In this document: positions 1 to 10,200 of the stretch, piece by piece | Numbering within the stretch: position 1 is the first letter of the stretch | Layout of the letters: every line of letters starts with the position of its first letter | Assembly (NCBI GenBank): GCA_902363045.1 | Contig: CABIYX010000001.1 | Span: 197,937-261,936, forward strand | DNA length: 64,000 bases | Direction: 5' to 3' | From: Clostridiales bacterium | Lineage (GTDB): Bacteria > Bacillota > Clostridia > Oscillospirales > Oscillospiraceae | Position numbers and translations under genes: made by a program | Notes under the pieces: generated by a model | The model's database searches: none | What the model was told of the DNA's origin: nothing | The model's input: only the letters and a program-made list of their open reading frames with translations

Positions 1-438
1 GCGGTGACGGAGATCAGCGGCGTGGTGGACGCGGCCACCGGCCTGTTCAAGGTCAAGGCGGTCATCAACGAGGCCCAGTCCCTGCCCGACGGCCTGGCGG
101 TGGAGCTGACCACCACGGCCTACCGCTCCAGCGGGGCCATCCTGATCCCCAGCGACGCGGTCTATTTTGACGAGGGCAACGCCTATGTCTATGTGGCCCG
201 GGATGGCGCCGCGGTGCGCACTGAGGTGACTGTGGGCCTGTACACTGCGGATACCATCGCCGTCACTGCCGGTCTGACCGCCGGGGATGAGGTGATCACC
301 ACCTGGTCCGCCGGACTGAAGGACGGTGCGCCCATCCGCCTGGCCGGCCAGGAGGAGGCGGACAGCGGGGCCGCAGACGCCTCCGGTGCAGCCACAGACG
401 CCTCCGGTAGTGCCGCCAGCGGGACGGAGGCGCCGTAA
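1..438 (+). CDS. RND efflux periplasmic adaptor (membrane-fusion protein), C-terminal part
   Basis: The gene starts before the window; about 145 C-terminal residues are visible in the frame open from base 1. Segments such as SGVVDAATGLFKVKAVI and LIPSDAVYFDEGNAYVYV are typical of the beta-barrel and membrane-proximal domains of HlyD/AcrA-type adaptors, which link an inner-membrane pump to the exterior. The last 30 or so residues are a low-complexity Ala/Ser/Gly/Asp tail. The stop lies three bases before the ATG of the RND pump, so the two are co-transcribed and almost certainly form one efflux system. The substrate cannot be told from sequence. Confidence 0.85.
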   Translation, partial: AVTEISGVVDAATGLFKVKAVINEAQSLPDGLAVELTTTAYRSSGAILIPSDAVYFDEGNAYVYVARDGAAVRTEVTVGLYTADTIAVTAGLTAGDEVITTWSAGLKDGAPIRLAGQEEADSGAADASGAATDASGSAASGTEAP

Positions 439-441
439 CCT

Positions 442-3400
442 ATGAAACTGATTCGACTGATCCTGCGCCGGCCTACCTCGGTGATCCTGATGATCCTGGC
501 CGTGGTGGTGTTCGGCTCGGCCTCCCTGACCGGGATGCCTCTGGAGTATATGCCTGACATGGAGATGCCTATGGAGCTGGTGATGGTCACCTGGCCCGGG
601 GCGGATGCCGACAGCATCGACCGGCTGGTCACCCAGCCCATCGAGGATGAGTGTGAGACCCTGTCCGACATCGACAGCGTCAACTCCTACTCCTTTGATA
701 ACTACGCCATGCTCCAGCTGACCTATAAGTACGGCGTGGACATGGATGAGGTCTACTCCGACCTGAAGAACTCTATGGACAACCTGATGCCCACTCTCCC
801 GGAGGACTGTGAGGACCCCCTGATCATGGAGCTGAGCGCCGACTTTATGCCCACCATGATCCTCTCCGCCGTGGCTCCCGAAGGGATGGACGCGGCCAGC
901 TACCTCAACGACACAGTGGTGCCAGTGATCGAGAGCTTGGGCGGCGTGGCCCAGGTGGAGGTCACCGGGGCCCAGGACGAGTATCTGCGCATCGTACTGG
1001 ATGAGGCGGCCCTCCAGCAGTACCGCCTGTCCATCTCGGCAGTGGGCTCCGCCATCGCGGCGGCCGACTTCGATATGCCGGTGGGCGACGTCACCCTGGG
1101 TACCCAGGACATCGCCCTGGGCGTCTACGGCAGCGTGGATGTGAACGCCGACTTCCGGAACCTGCCCATCCAGACCCCATCGGGTCAGATGGTGGCCCTG
1201 GGAGATCTGTGCACCTTCTTCAACGTGTATGAGAAGGATGCGGAGAACCTCAGCCGCTACAACGGCGGCGACAGCGTTATGCTCAGCGTGACCAAGCAGG
1301 ACAGCGCCGCTACCGTGGAGGTCTGCGAGGATGTCATGGAGATCCTGGACCGGTACAGTATGGACGGTCTGAGCTTCGAGGTCATTTACAACGAGGCGGA
1401 TAGCATCATGGAGACCCTGGGTGAGGTGCTGAATACCCTCATCACCGGCATCATCCTGACCATGCTGGTGCTGTTCCTCTTCTTCGGCGATCTGCGCGCC
1501 AGCCTGATCGTGGGCATCAGTATGCCCCTGTCCATCCTGCTGGCGGTGATCCTTCTGAACTTTGCCGGCTTTGCCATCGATCTGATGACGGGTACCTCCC
1601 TGATCATCGCCATCGGCATGATCGTGGATAACTCCATCGTCATTTTGGAGAGCTGTATGCGCTCCAGAGAGAACGGCTTGGACTTCCGGGAGGCGGCGGT
1701 GGAGGGCACCTCCACCATGATCATGTCCACCCTGGCCGGTACGCTGACCACCGTGGTGGTCTATATCCCTCTGGCTATGGCTGAGGGCCTGGTGGGTATG
1801 ATGTCCGGCCCCCTGAGCTGGACCATCCTGCTGACCATGCTCTCCTCCTTCCTCAGCGCTGTGGTGGTGGTCCCCCTGGCCTTCGTGTGGCTCAAGCCGA
1901 AGGCGAAGGAGGAGCTGCCCATCAACCGGCTCCTGGCCCGGTTCCGCGCCTTCTACCGCCGGGTCATGCCCGGCCTGCTGCGGCGGCCCGGCCGGGTGGT
2001 CTCGGTGGGTGTGGCCTGCTTCCTGGCCGCCATCCTGCTGGCCAGCCAAATGGAATTTGTGCTGATGCCGGACAACTATGACGGCAGCGTCAGCCTGGAG
2101 GCCACCTTCCGTTCCGGCACCAAGCTGTCTGTCATGGACGAGCGGATCCAGGAGCTGGAGGACGCCCTTCTGGAGGACCCCAACTTTGAAAAGGTGACCC
2201 TGAGCGCCTCGGAGAACACCGCCACCTTCACCGCCTACGCGGTGGACGGCTGCAAGCGCAGCAGTGAGGCGGCGGTGGAGGAGTATACCAACCGCTTCGG
2301 CGGCTCTCCCGGTATGGACCTGGCCGTTACCCCCGCCAGCGGCGATTCCAGCATGGGCGCCATGATGGGAGGGGGCAATACCAAGACCGTGACTCTGGTG
2401 GCCGACAGCCTGGACGTCCTGGAGCAGGGTGCGGATCAGGTGGCGGACGCCATGAGCCAAGTCCCCGGCGTGATCCGGGTGGCCAACGAGTTCGACCAGA
2501 GCCGTGTCAAGGGCCGCCTGGTGGTAGACTCTCAGAAGGCCCAGGCACTGGGGACCTCGGAGTCCGCGGTGGCCATGCAGGTCTACTATCTGCTCAACGG
2601 CATGACGGCCACCACCCTGGACGACTACGGCGACTCCGACGCGGAGTATGATGTGGTGCTGGAGTATCCCGAGGGAAAGTATGATGACATCACGACCCTT
2701 CTGGACTATCCCATTGCCACCCAGAGCGGCCGTATGGTCACCCTGCGGGACATCGCCGATGTGGAGTACATCACCACTCTGCCCAGCATCACCCGGCAGG
2801 ACGGGCAGTACAGCGTTACGGTCACGGCCACCACAACGGATACCGCCAAGTACACCGCGGCCAGCGCCATCGACAGCGCGGTGCGGGGCCTGACCCTTCC
2901 CGAGGGGGTCACAGTAGGGACCGGATCGCTGGACTCCACCACAGAGGAGGCCACCCAGAGCGTGAGCACCGCCCTGCTGTCCGCCATCTTCCTGGTGTTC
3001 CTGGTCATGGGCATCCAGTTTGACTCCCCCAAGCTGTCCATCATGGTCATGCTGTGTATTCCTCTGAGTCTGGTGGGCTCCATCGGTCTGATGTTCCTGT
3101 CCGGCCGTCCCATGAGCATCCTGGGCCTGATGGGCTTCCTGATGCTGGTGGGTATCGCGGTGAACAACGGCATCTACCTGGTGGACGGCACCAACCAGTT
3201 GCGCCGGACCATGCCCCTGGGCGAGGCCCTGGTGGAGGCGGGCACCACCCGTCTGCGCCCCATCCTGATGACCACCCTGACCACCATCATCTCCATGGTG
3301 CCGATGATCTTCTCCACCGACAGCGGCATGAGTATGATGAAGGATATGGCCTATATCATCATTGGCGGCCTGGTGGCCTCCACGGCGCTGGCTATGTTCC

Positions 3401-3504
3401 TGATGCCTGCCTTCTATCTGCTGATCCGGCGTGAGAATCCGGACGGGACCAAGCGGAAGGCGCTGTTCAGCCGCCGCAAGAGCAAGGAAAACGCGGCGGT
3501 CTGA
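442..3504 (+). CDS. RND family efflux transporter permease (AcrB/SwrC-like)
   Basis: 1020 residues, close to the usual 1000-1050 of the family. It has the RND plan: an N-terminal membrane segment (residues about 12-30), a large extracytoplasmic loop, a helix block around residues 325-480, a second loop and a final helix block from about 850. The TM4 proton-relay motif reads GMIVDNSIVILE (D396), where many Gram-negative pumps have two adjacent Asp. The TM10 motif reads GIAVNNGIYLVD (N908/N909), where AcrB has a Lys. Family knowledge: it would drive proton-coupled drug or lipid export with the adaptor just upstream. ATG is three bases after the adaptor stop. Confidence 0.93.
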   Translation: MKLIRLILRRPTSVILMILAVVVFGSASLTGMPLEYMPDMEMPMELVMVTWPGADADSIDRLVTQPIEDECETLSDIDSVNSYSFDNYAMLQLTYKYGVDMDEVYSDLKNSMDNLMPTLPEDCEDPLIMELSADFMPTMILSAVAPEGMDAASYLNDTVVPVIESLGGVAQVEVTGAQDEYLRIVLDEAALQQYRLSISAVGSAIAAADFDMPVGDVTLGTQDIALGVYGSVDVNADFRNLPIQTPSGQMVALGDLCTFFNVYEKDAENLSRYNGGDSVMLSVTKQDSAATVEVCEDVMEILDRYSMDGLSFEVIYNEADSIMETLGEVLNTLITGIILTMLVLFLFFGDLRASLIVGISMPLSILLAVILLNFAGFAIDLMTGTSLIIAIGMIVDNSIVILESCMRSRENGLDFREAAVEGTSTMIMSTLAGTLTTVVVYIPLAMAEGLVGMMSGPLSWTILLTMLSSFLSAVVVVPLAFVWLKPKAKEELPINRLLARFRAFYRRVMPGLLRRPGRVVSVGVACFLAAILLASQMEFVLMPDNYDGSVSLEATFRSGTKLSVMDERIQELEDALLEDPNFEKVTLSASENTATFTAYAVDGCKRSSEAAVEEYTNRFGGSPGMDLAVTPASGDSSMGAMMGGGNTKTVTLVADSLDVLEQGADQVADAMSQVPGVIRVANEFDQSRVKGRLVVDSQKAQALGTSESAVAMQVYYLLNGMTATTLDDYGDSDAEYDVVLEYPEGKYDDITTLLDYPIATQSGRMVTLRDIADVEYITTLPSITRQDGQYSVTVTATTTDTAKYTAASAIDSAVRGLTLPEGVTVGTGSLDSTTEEATQSVSTALLSAIFLVFLVMGIQFDSPKLSIMVMLCIPLSLVGSIGLMFLSGRPMSILGLMGFLMLVGIAVNNGIYLVDGTNQLRRTMPLGEALVEAGTTRLRPILMTTLTTIISMVPMIFSTDSGMSMMKDMAYIIIGGLVASTALAMFLMPAFYLLIRRENPDGTKRKALFSRRKSKENAAV

Positions 3505-3523
3505 GTGATCGTGAGAAAGACAA

Positions 3524-3561
3524 AAAACACACGGCTCCCACCGGGAGCCGTGTGTTTTTGT
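3524..3561. terminator. Bidirectional intrinsic terminator
   Basis: Inverted repeat ACACGGCTCCC / GGGAGCCGTGT, with A-rich sequence on the left and TTTTTG on the right. It sits between the convergent RND pump and M16 peptidase genes and can end both transcripts. Confidence 0.85.
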
Positions 3562-3575
3562 ATTCTCTTGGGGGA

Positions 3576-4826
3576 TCAGCGGGCGAGCCAGTCGGCGTAC
3601 TCCTCCGCGGCGCGCACCCGGCCCACGGCGGAGAGAGATGCCCCCTGGGGGCGGAAGAGGCGCTGGGCCAGCTGGCGCAGTTCTTCCCGGGTCACCTGCT
3701 CATAGCACGCCAGAAGCTCGTCTGCCTCCCGCACCCGGCCGTACAGAAGGCCGGAGGCGCCCAGGTGGCTCATTCGGGACTGAACGGACTCCAGACCCAT
3801 CAGAAGACCGGCCTGAGCCTGTTCCCGGGCGCGGTCCAGCTCCTCCTGGGTGGGGCCGTGCTCAGCCAGATCGCTGACGATGTTCCGAACGGTTTCCAGG
3901 GCCTGGGCCTCCTGCTCGCCGCCAGTGGCGGTATAGATGCCCAGCAGTCCGGTGTCCGCGTGGTCGGCCACATAGGAATATACGGTATAGCACAGCCCGC
4001 GCTTCTCCCGCAGCTCCTGGAACAGGCGGGAGGAGCAGCCTCCCCCCAAGATGGAGTTGAGCAGCAGCAGGGCGTAACGCTGGTCGTCCCGATAGGACAG
4101 ACCGGGGTAAGCCAGGATCAGATGGTTCTGCTCAATGGCCTTCCGGCGCACGGTGACAGCAGGGCGGTAGACCGCGTCCCGCATCCGGCGGGGGATGGAG
4201 GCGGGCAGGGCGGCCAGCCGCTCCCGCAGGGCGGTGACATGGCGCTCCTCAAAGCGGCCCGCCAGGGCGACCACGATCGAGCTGGGACAGTAGTGCTCCG
4301 CCTGCCACTGGCGCAGGGATTCTCCCGTCATCTCATTCAAAGTGGAGGATCGGCCCAGGATGGGGCGGCCCAGGGGGCGGCCCTTATAGACCGCCATAGC
4401 CAGCCGGTCGGCGCACAGGTCCTCCGGGGTGTCCTCGTACATCCCAATCTCCTCCAGGATCACACCCCGCTCCAGCTCCACATCCTCCTGGGCGAAGCGG
4501 GAGTGGAACAGCATATCGCACAGCAGGTCGGCGGCCCGGTCCAGATGGCGGTCCAGACACCGGGCGTAGTAGCAGGTGCTCTCCTTGGTGGTGTAAGCGT
4601 TGACCTGGCCGCCGATGGCGTCGATCTCCCGGGCCAGGTCGGCGGCAGAGCGCCGGTCAGTACCCTTGAAGGAGAGGTGCTCAATAAAATGGGCCGCGCC
4701 GTTTTCTGTGGCGCGTTCGTGGCGGGAGCCCGCCCCCACGAAAAATCCGAGGGCGGCGGAGCGGGCCCCCGGAATGTATTCAGTCAAAAGCCGGGCTCCA
4801 TTGGAAAGGGTGATGGTACGGTACAT
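3576..4826 (-). CDS. M16 family zinc metallopeptidase (processing-peptidase-like)
   Basis: 416 residues starting MYRTITLSNGARLLTEY. The HFIEH sequence matches the inverted zinc motif HxxEH of pitrilysin/mitochondrial processing peptidase relatives, with the expected downstream acidic region (ELERGVILEEI) supplying the third ligand. The C-terminal half has the second M16 domain, including the conserved ELREKRGLCYTVYSY stretch. Bacillus YmxG-type proteins have the same length and plan; their substrates are not settled. Start at 4826 is set by GAGGAAACAGCC upstream; the frame is open further upstream but without coding character. Confidence 0.92.
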   Translation of the reverse strand: MYRTITLSNGARLLTEYIPGARSAALGFFVGAGSRHERATENGAAHFIEHLSFKGTDRRSAADLAREIDAIGGQVNAYTTKESTCYYARCLDRHLDRAADLLCDMLFHSRFAQEDVELERGVILEEIGMYEDTPEDLCADRLAMAVYKGRPLGRPILGRSSTLNEMTGESLRQWQAEHYCPSSIVVALAGRFEERHVTALRERLAALPASIPRRMRDAVYRPAVTVRRKAIEQNHLILAYPGLSYRDDQRYALLLLNSILGGGCSSRLFQELREKRGLCYTVYSYVADHADTGLLGIYTATGGEQEAQALETVRNIVSDLAEHGPTQEELDRAREQAQAGLLMGLESVQSRMSHLGASGLLYGRVREADELLACYEQVTREELRQLAQRLFRPQGASLSAVGRVRAAEEYADWLAR

Positions 4827-4952
4827 GGCTGTTTCCTCACTTTGACAAGTTTCGTGGATAAAGTATACCACATCTCTAGGGAATCCGTCTATCCAAGTTT
4901 CACATTTCTGTACGCCTTCCCGGCGGCCGCTGAAAAAATCGGAGCCCGCGGG

Positions 4953-4958
4953 TATAAT
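4953..4958 (+). promoter_or_regulatory. Possible -10 element of the M23 peptidase gene
   Basis: TATAAT lies about 45 bases before the start codon. The -35 region 17 bases upstream (CTGAAA) is weak, so the promoter may be activated or use another sigma factor; I cannot assign one. Confidence 0.4.
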
Positions 4959-5000
4959 GTGCCCCATGCTTGTCCACAATAGGCTTCGGAGGTGGTTTCC

Positions 5001-5705
5001 ATGAAACGGAACCGATTGGAAAAACTGGGCGACTTCGTGCTGGGAAAGGGCTTCTACATAGTCCTGTTCCTGTGCGTCGCCGCAATTGGAATTTCGGGCT
5101 ATTATCTCATCCGCTCCGTCAGCGGGAGCGAGCCGGTGGAGGAGCCGGTCACAGCAAACCCCAACATCACCCTGCCGGACAGCAGCGCGGTCTTCCCGGA
5201 GGAGAAGCCCCGGCCTGAGCCGGAGGCGCAGCCGGACGACCCCCAGCCGAAGAAGGATGCGGAGACGTCCGCCCCGGTACAGCCCCGGGAGGTGGTCTAC
5301 ACCTGGCCGGTGAAGGGACAGGTGCTCCGTGGCTTCACAGTGGAGGCCCTGGCCTACGACGAGACCATGGGGGACTGGCGGACCCACGGAGGGATCGACA
5401 TTGCCGCCGAGGAAGGGCGGAAGGTGCTGGCCGCCGGAGAGGGCCAGGTGGCTGAGGTGTACGATGACGCCATGATGGGGACCACAGTGACCGTCCTCCA
5501 GCCGGACGGAGTGACCGCGGTGTATTCCAACCTGGCGCAGGGGCCTGCGGTGGCGGTGGGCGACGCGGTGGATACCGGGACCGTGCTGGGGGAGGTGGGA
5601 CGCACCGCCATGGCGGAGAGCGGACTGGAGCCCCACCTCCATCTGGAGCTGCTGGCGGACGGGGAGCCGGTGGACCCCCTGTCCTATCTGCCGGAGCAGA
5701 ATTGA
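5001..5705 (+). CDS. M23 family metallopeptidase, SpoIIQ-like
   Basis: 234 residues: a short basic N-terminus, one membrane anchor (about residues 16-36), a Pro/Glu-rich linker, then a LytM/M23 domain. Zinc-site residues are intact: H129 and D133 (HGGID) and H212/H214 (HLH). Such membrane-anchored M23 proteins cleave or bind cell-wall peptide bridges. In spore formers the same architecture is found in SpoIIQ, which links forespore and mother cell during engulfment. The SpoIIQ assignment is an inference from architecture only. ATG at 5001 is preferred over GTG at 4992 because GGAGG at 4988-4992 is eight bases upstream. Confidence 0.8.
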   Translation: MKRNRLEKLGDFVLGKGFYIVLFLCVAAIGISGYYLIRSVSGSEPVEEPVTANPNITLPDSSAVFPEEKPRPEPEAQPDDPQPKKDAETSAPVQPREVVYTWPVKGQVLRGFTVEALAYDETMGDWRTHGGIDIAAEEGRKVLAAGEGQVAEVYDDAMMGTTVTVLQPDGVTAVYSNLAQGPAVAVGDAVDTGTVLGEVGRTAMAESGLEPHLHLELLADGEPVDPLSYLPEQN

Positions 5706-5723
5706 ACAGTGAGCATCATAAAG

Positions 5724-5760
5724 GAGGACGGCTGTCATACGACAGCCGCCCTCAAAATTT
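5724..5760. terminator. Stem-loop between convergent genes
   Basis: GGCTGTC-ATAC-GACAGCC with flanking GAGG/CCTC pairing and an A/T tract after it. It separates the convergent M23 and DUF3870 genes. Confidence 0.6.
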
Positions 5761-5764
5761 TAGA

Positions 5765-6097
5765 TCAGGTGTGGCGCCGCAGGGCGGCTTCCTTCAACGC
5801 GGGGTAGCGCTTGATGGCGTCCAGATAGGCCACCACGATCGCCTTTTTGGAGGAGCCGCCGTAGCGGCGGTTCAGCTCTGCCTCCAGGGTCTCCTTCCGC
5901 TCCCACAGGTTGCGCCCCACGAAGAGGCGGGAGAGGAATTCCTCGGTCAGATCCACCGTATGGGTGCAGCCGAATTGAAGGATCTGGTCGGTCTCCGGGT
6001 CTACCTCAAAGGCGAGGTAGAAGGAGTTGAAGATCTTGGTGATGGCGTTATCCAGGTTGGTACGGGACTCGCCGATCAAATATACGCTTTCTGACAT
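5765..6097 (-). CDS. DUF3870 domain-containing protein
   Basis: 110 residues. The pattern YLIGESRTNL...F.L.FEVDPETDQIL...T.DLTEEFLSRLFVGRNL, followed by a YGGSSKKAIVVAYLDA stretch, matches DUF3870, a small cytoplasmic family of unknown function common in Firmicutes beside peptidase, amidohydrolase and transporter genes. A strong GGAGGAG lies eight bases before the ATG. It follows the dipeptidase gene by 80 bases on the same strand and may share its transcript. No catalytic residues can be named. Confidence 0.8.
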   Translation of the reverse strand: MSESVYLIGESRTNLDNAITKIFNSFYLAFEVDPETDQILQFGCTHTVDLTEEFLSRLFVGRNLWERKETLEAELNRRYGGSSKKAIVVAYLDAIKRYPALKEAALRRHT

Positions 6098-6177
6098 GAC
6101 TGTGGCTCCTCCTGACTACTTAGACTATGACCTCTATTATGCCGTTCCGGACAGTGGGAAGCAAGTGTTTTTTGACC

Positions 6178-7128
6178 TTACAGGCTGTTTCTGCGGAAAA
6201 AGTCCAGAGCGTTCTGATAGAGGATGCCGGAGGCGACGGCCTCGGGGATGTTGCGGGAGAGCAGGTACTCATAGATACCGGCCGCCTTGGCGGGGGAATC
6301 CAGGCACTCGGGGAGCTGGGCGCCGTCGAAGTCGGAGCCCAGGGCCAGGCACTTCTCCGCACCCAAGGAGAGGAAGTGGTCCACATGGCGGTACAGGTCG
6401 TCCAGGCTCTCCACGTTCCGGTCCTCCCGGAGGAAGGCCACAAAGTAGTTCAGGCCGATGAGGCACTCACGGCGCACCATCTCCCGGATCATGTCGTCGG
6501 TGAGGTTGCGCTTGTGGGCGGCCACGGCGCGGGCGTTGGAGTGGGTGGCGGTGAAGGGCTTCTGAGCCACCTCCAGCAGGTCGGCGAAGCCGGCGTCGTT
6601 CAGGTGGGAGACGTCCGCCAGGATGTTGTACTTCTCCAGCTCGGGGATCAGCTTTTTGCCGAAGTCGGTCAGGCCGTGCTCGCTGACGTGGCCGGAGCCG
6701 ATCTCGTTCTCGCCGTTCCAGGTGAGGGTGATGGCCTTGACCCCGTCCTCTGCCAGCAGGCGGACCCGGTCCAGGTCGCCGGCCAGGGCGGAGCCGTTCT
6801 CCACGCTGAGGAAGGCTGCGGTCCGGTTGGACTGGAAGGCCTCCTCCATGTCGGCGCAGGTGCGGCAGCGCTTGACGCGGTCGGAGAACTTGTCCATCTG
6901 GCGGATGAAGTTGTCCCGGTTGGCCTCGTAATAGCGGATGGCGTCCTCACCCCGGCACTCATCGGGGATGAAAATGGCATAGAACTGGGCCCAGTGGACC
7001 CCCTCGGGGATGCTGGACAGGGAGAGGACACGCTGGGGGTCGTCCAGGGTATCGGTGCCAAGGCCGCTGCTGTACTTGCAGTCGGTCAGAGTGTCACAGT
7101 GCAGATCGATCAGTGCGTAAGGTTTCAT
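6178..7128 (-). CDS. Membrane dipeptidase (M19, renal dipeptidase family)
   Basis: About 316 residues. LIDLHCDTL at the N-terminus is the HxD metal motif. VENGSAL supplies the bridging Glu region, and the ADVSHLN and ATHSNARAV segments carry the later metal-binding His residues. Together they give the TIM-barrel binuclear zinc site of M19 enzymes, which hydrolyse a broad range of dipeptides, including D-amino-acid ones. No signal peptide, so cytoplasmic. An AGGA ends directly before the ATG at 7137, which suits the second ATG at 7128 better. The context (DUF819 transporter, transglutaminase-fold protein) suggests peptide or amino-acid scavenging. Confidence 0.92.
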   Translation of the reverse strand: MKPYALIDLHCDTLTDCKYSSGLGTDTLDDPQRVLSLSSIPEGVHWAQFYAIFIPDECRGEDAIRYYEANRDNFIRQMDKFSDRVKRCRTCADMEEAFQSNRTAAFLSVENGSALAGDLDRVRLLAEDGVKAITLTWNGENEIGSGHVSEHGLTDFGKKLIPELEKYNILADVSHLNDAGFADLLEVAQKPFTATHSNARAVAAHKRNLTDDMIREMVRRECLIGLNYFVAFLREDRNVESLDDLYRHVDHFLSLGAEKCLALGSDFDGAQLPECLDSPAKAAGIYEYLLSRNIPEAVASGILYQNALDFFRRNSL

Positions 7129-7222
7129 AGCTGTCATTCCTGCCTTCTAAATTAAGGTTGAGGCCGGTTGGCTCTCTCGGCAGGGCAGACGCCGCGCCGG
7201 GGAAGATCGGCCGTTGGGTGGA

Positions 7223-7250
7223 GCCCCCGGACCCCAGCGGGTCCGGGGGC
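7223..7250. terminator. Strong GC stem-loop after the SLH/NlpC gene
   Basis: GCCCCCGGACCC / GGGTCCGGGGGC with a four-base loop, directly downstream of the minus-strand SLH gene. No clear U-tract, so termination strength is uncertain. Confidence 0.5.
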
Positions 7251-7272
7251 GGGACGTGAGAAGAAGCGCGCG

Positions 7273-10200
7273 TTACTTCTGGAACATCTGGGTGAAGATC
7301 ACGGCGCACTCCGCGCGGGTGGCGGAGCCGGCGGGCGCCAGGGTGGAGGCGCTTCGGCCGGAGATCAGGCCGCTGCCCACAGCCCAGCTCATGGCGTCCT
7401 TGGCCCAGACGGACACGTCGGCGGCGTCGGCATAGCCGGCCAGGTCGGCGGTCTTGGAGAGGTCCATGTCCTTCTTCTGGGCGTAGCTGTGGAGAATTAC
7501 GGCCAGCTGCTCACGGGTGACAGGGGCGTTGGGATCCATGCGGCCGTCGGGGTAACCGGCGATCACGCCCTGGCCCTTGGCCCACTGCATGGCATTGTGG
7601 AACCAGGCATTTGCAGGCACGTCAGAGATGGCAGCCGCGCCGGAGACGGTGGGCTTGCCCTCACGGGCGTACAGGATCTGGGCGACCATGGCGCGGGTGA
7701 CGGTGCCCTTGGGATCGAAGCGGTCGGCGGAGACACCGGCCATCAGGCCCATGTCCACGGCGTCCTGCACCGCGTCATAGAACCAGTCGTTCTTGGAGAC
7801 GTCGGAGAAGCCGGGCTGCTCCGCAGCGCCCTCCAGGGCAAAGGTGGCGCGGATGGTCTGGTCGCTGGTGACATTCTTAAAGGTGTAGGAGTCCACAGCG
7901 CCCACGCTCTTGCCGTTGACGGTCACGTCAGCGATGGCGTAGCCCTTGTCGGCGGTGATGGTATAGGTCTTGGAGTCGCCCTTTTCCACGCGGACAGTGC
8001 CCTTGGGGCTGATGGAGCCGCCGTTGCCGGCAGAGGCGCGGATGGCGTAGGTGGGATCGGAGTCGTCGCTGCCGCCGCCGGAATTGCCGCCGGAGTCGCG
8101 GGCGAAGGTGACGGCGATGGTGTGGTTGTCGGTCACATTGTCAAAGGTGTAGGAGTCCACCGCGCCCACGCTCTGGCCGTCCACGGTCACGTCGGAGATG
8201 TGGTAGCCGGAGAAGGGGGTGATGGAGTAGGTCACGCTGTCGCCGCTGGTCAGGTTGGTGCGGCCCTCGGGGGAGATCACGCCGCCGTTGTTGGCGGAGG
8301 CGTCAATATAGCGGACGTCCTTGAACAGGTCGGCCAGGATCGCATCAGCCTTCATGTCGGCATAGCCCTCGGGGTCGGAGAGGGTATTATTCAGATCCCA
8401 GCTGAACTTGCCAGCAGCATCGCCGCTGTACTGAGTATAGCTGCTAAAACTCTTATAGACCTCGTGATAGCGCTCCCACCACTGGGGGTAGTACTTGCTC
8501 ATGTACTCCTCGGCCAGCTTCACGGCCTGGCAGTTCTCGGATTCGCCCACACCGTTGATCTGGACGCCGCCGCCGCCCTCGCCATTGATGCTGTCAGAGG
8601 GGGTGGAGTGGAGGATGACCAGAGAGCCGTCCTCGCACTTGCCCAGGCAGATCCAGACGTGGCCGTTCATGGAGAAGATGTCGCCGGTCTGGAAGTGCTT
8701 CGGCTCAAAGGGCTTCTCCTGGCTCCATGTGCCCCAATTCTGCTCTGTGGCGAAGTTCTTGGCCTGCTTGGTCGCGGACATGACGTAGCCCTCACTGTCA
8801 GCCACAGTGCTGTTCTCGGTGTGCATCACGTTGTAGACGGACCAGCCCACGAAGGCGGAGCAGTCGATGCCGCCGTAGTAGTACTGGTTCCACTGCTCAT
8901 GGGGATAGTAGCTCTCGCTGTGGTCAGCATTGTACTTGTAGGTGTAGTTGGCGTCCTGGCTCTGGAAGAAGTCGATCCAGCTCTGGGACAGGCCGATGGT
9001 CATGGACTGGTTGGAGGAGTTCACGTCCTGCCAGTCCCAGGAGCCGCCGTAGACGTACAGGGCGGTGCCCACGGGCTCCATGGCGGTGGCCAGGAAGTTC
9101 TTCAGGGTCGGCTTGCCGGGCACGCCGCTGACAGGAGCGGTGTAGTCCTCGGCCACGAAGGTCTTATAGATGGTCTGGGCATCGTTGCCATTGACCATGA
9201 CCTTGACGGAGTCGCCCACAGAGACGGAGGACTCTTCCGCGGAAGCGCCGCCGGCCTCGCTGGTGATCTCATAGATCTCGGTGCCGCTGCCCAGGTCCAG
9301 GGTCTGGCCGTCCACGGTGATGGAGCTGCCGCTCTTGGCGGTCACAGTGCCCATGACCACGTCATCATGGCCCTTGTCCTTCAGTTCCACGGAGGTGACC
9401 TCGTTGGCGGTCACATCAATGTCATAGACGTAGCCTTCCATCAGCTGATTCTGGAGGCTGTAATCCTTCTCGTCATTCACGGTGAAGGTGCGGACGTCGC
9501 CGTCCACGAAGAACTGGTGCTGGAAGGTGGGCTTGTGATCCCAGTTGGTATTCCGGTCACCGTAGCCCTTGACGCCCAGATATACGGCCTCGCCTTCATA
9601 GGTGTCAAACAGGTCGGCCAGGATCTGTGCGGGGGTCATCTTGGCATAGCCGTCAGGGTCGGAGATCACGCCGTTCTCCAGATCCCAGCTGAACTTACCG
9701 GCAGTGTCACCATAAACCTTGGTGTAGCTGTCGAAGGACAGGCACAGGACCTGGTCGCCGTAGCGATCGCTCCACTCGGGGTAGTACTTCTTCATGTACT
9801 CGGAGGCCAGCTGATAGGCTTCGCAGGTCTTGTCAGGTCCCAGAGCACTGATCTGAACGCCGGCGCCGTTGGTGGTATTGGGAGTGGAGTGCATAAACAC
9901 AATGGAGCCATCGCTGCAGGTGCCCAGGGAGATCCAGACGTGGCCGTTCATGGAGAAGATGTCGCCGGGCTTGAACTCGTGGCCCTCATAGACGCGGCGG
10001 CCATCTCCGTCCTCATCGACCCAGGGCTTGCCGGTGGCTTCGTCCATCAGCACATCGCCCATGTCCATGGTGCCCCAGCCATTTTCAGCAAAAGCCCCAG
10101 CCTGCTTGGTGGCGGACATAACGTAGCCCTTACTGTCGGCAACGGTGCTGTCCTCAGTGTTCATCAGGTTATAGACGGCCCAGCCCACATAGCCGGAGCA

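Noticed and set aside
3552..4982. 476-codon plus-strand frame antisense to the M16 peptidase
   Set aside because: The M16 protein has intact zinc motifs; this frame has none and starts inside a terminator.
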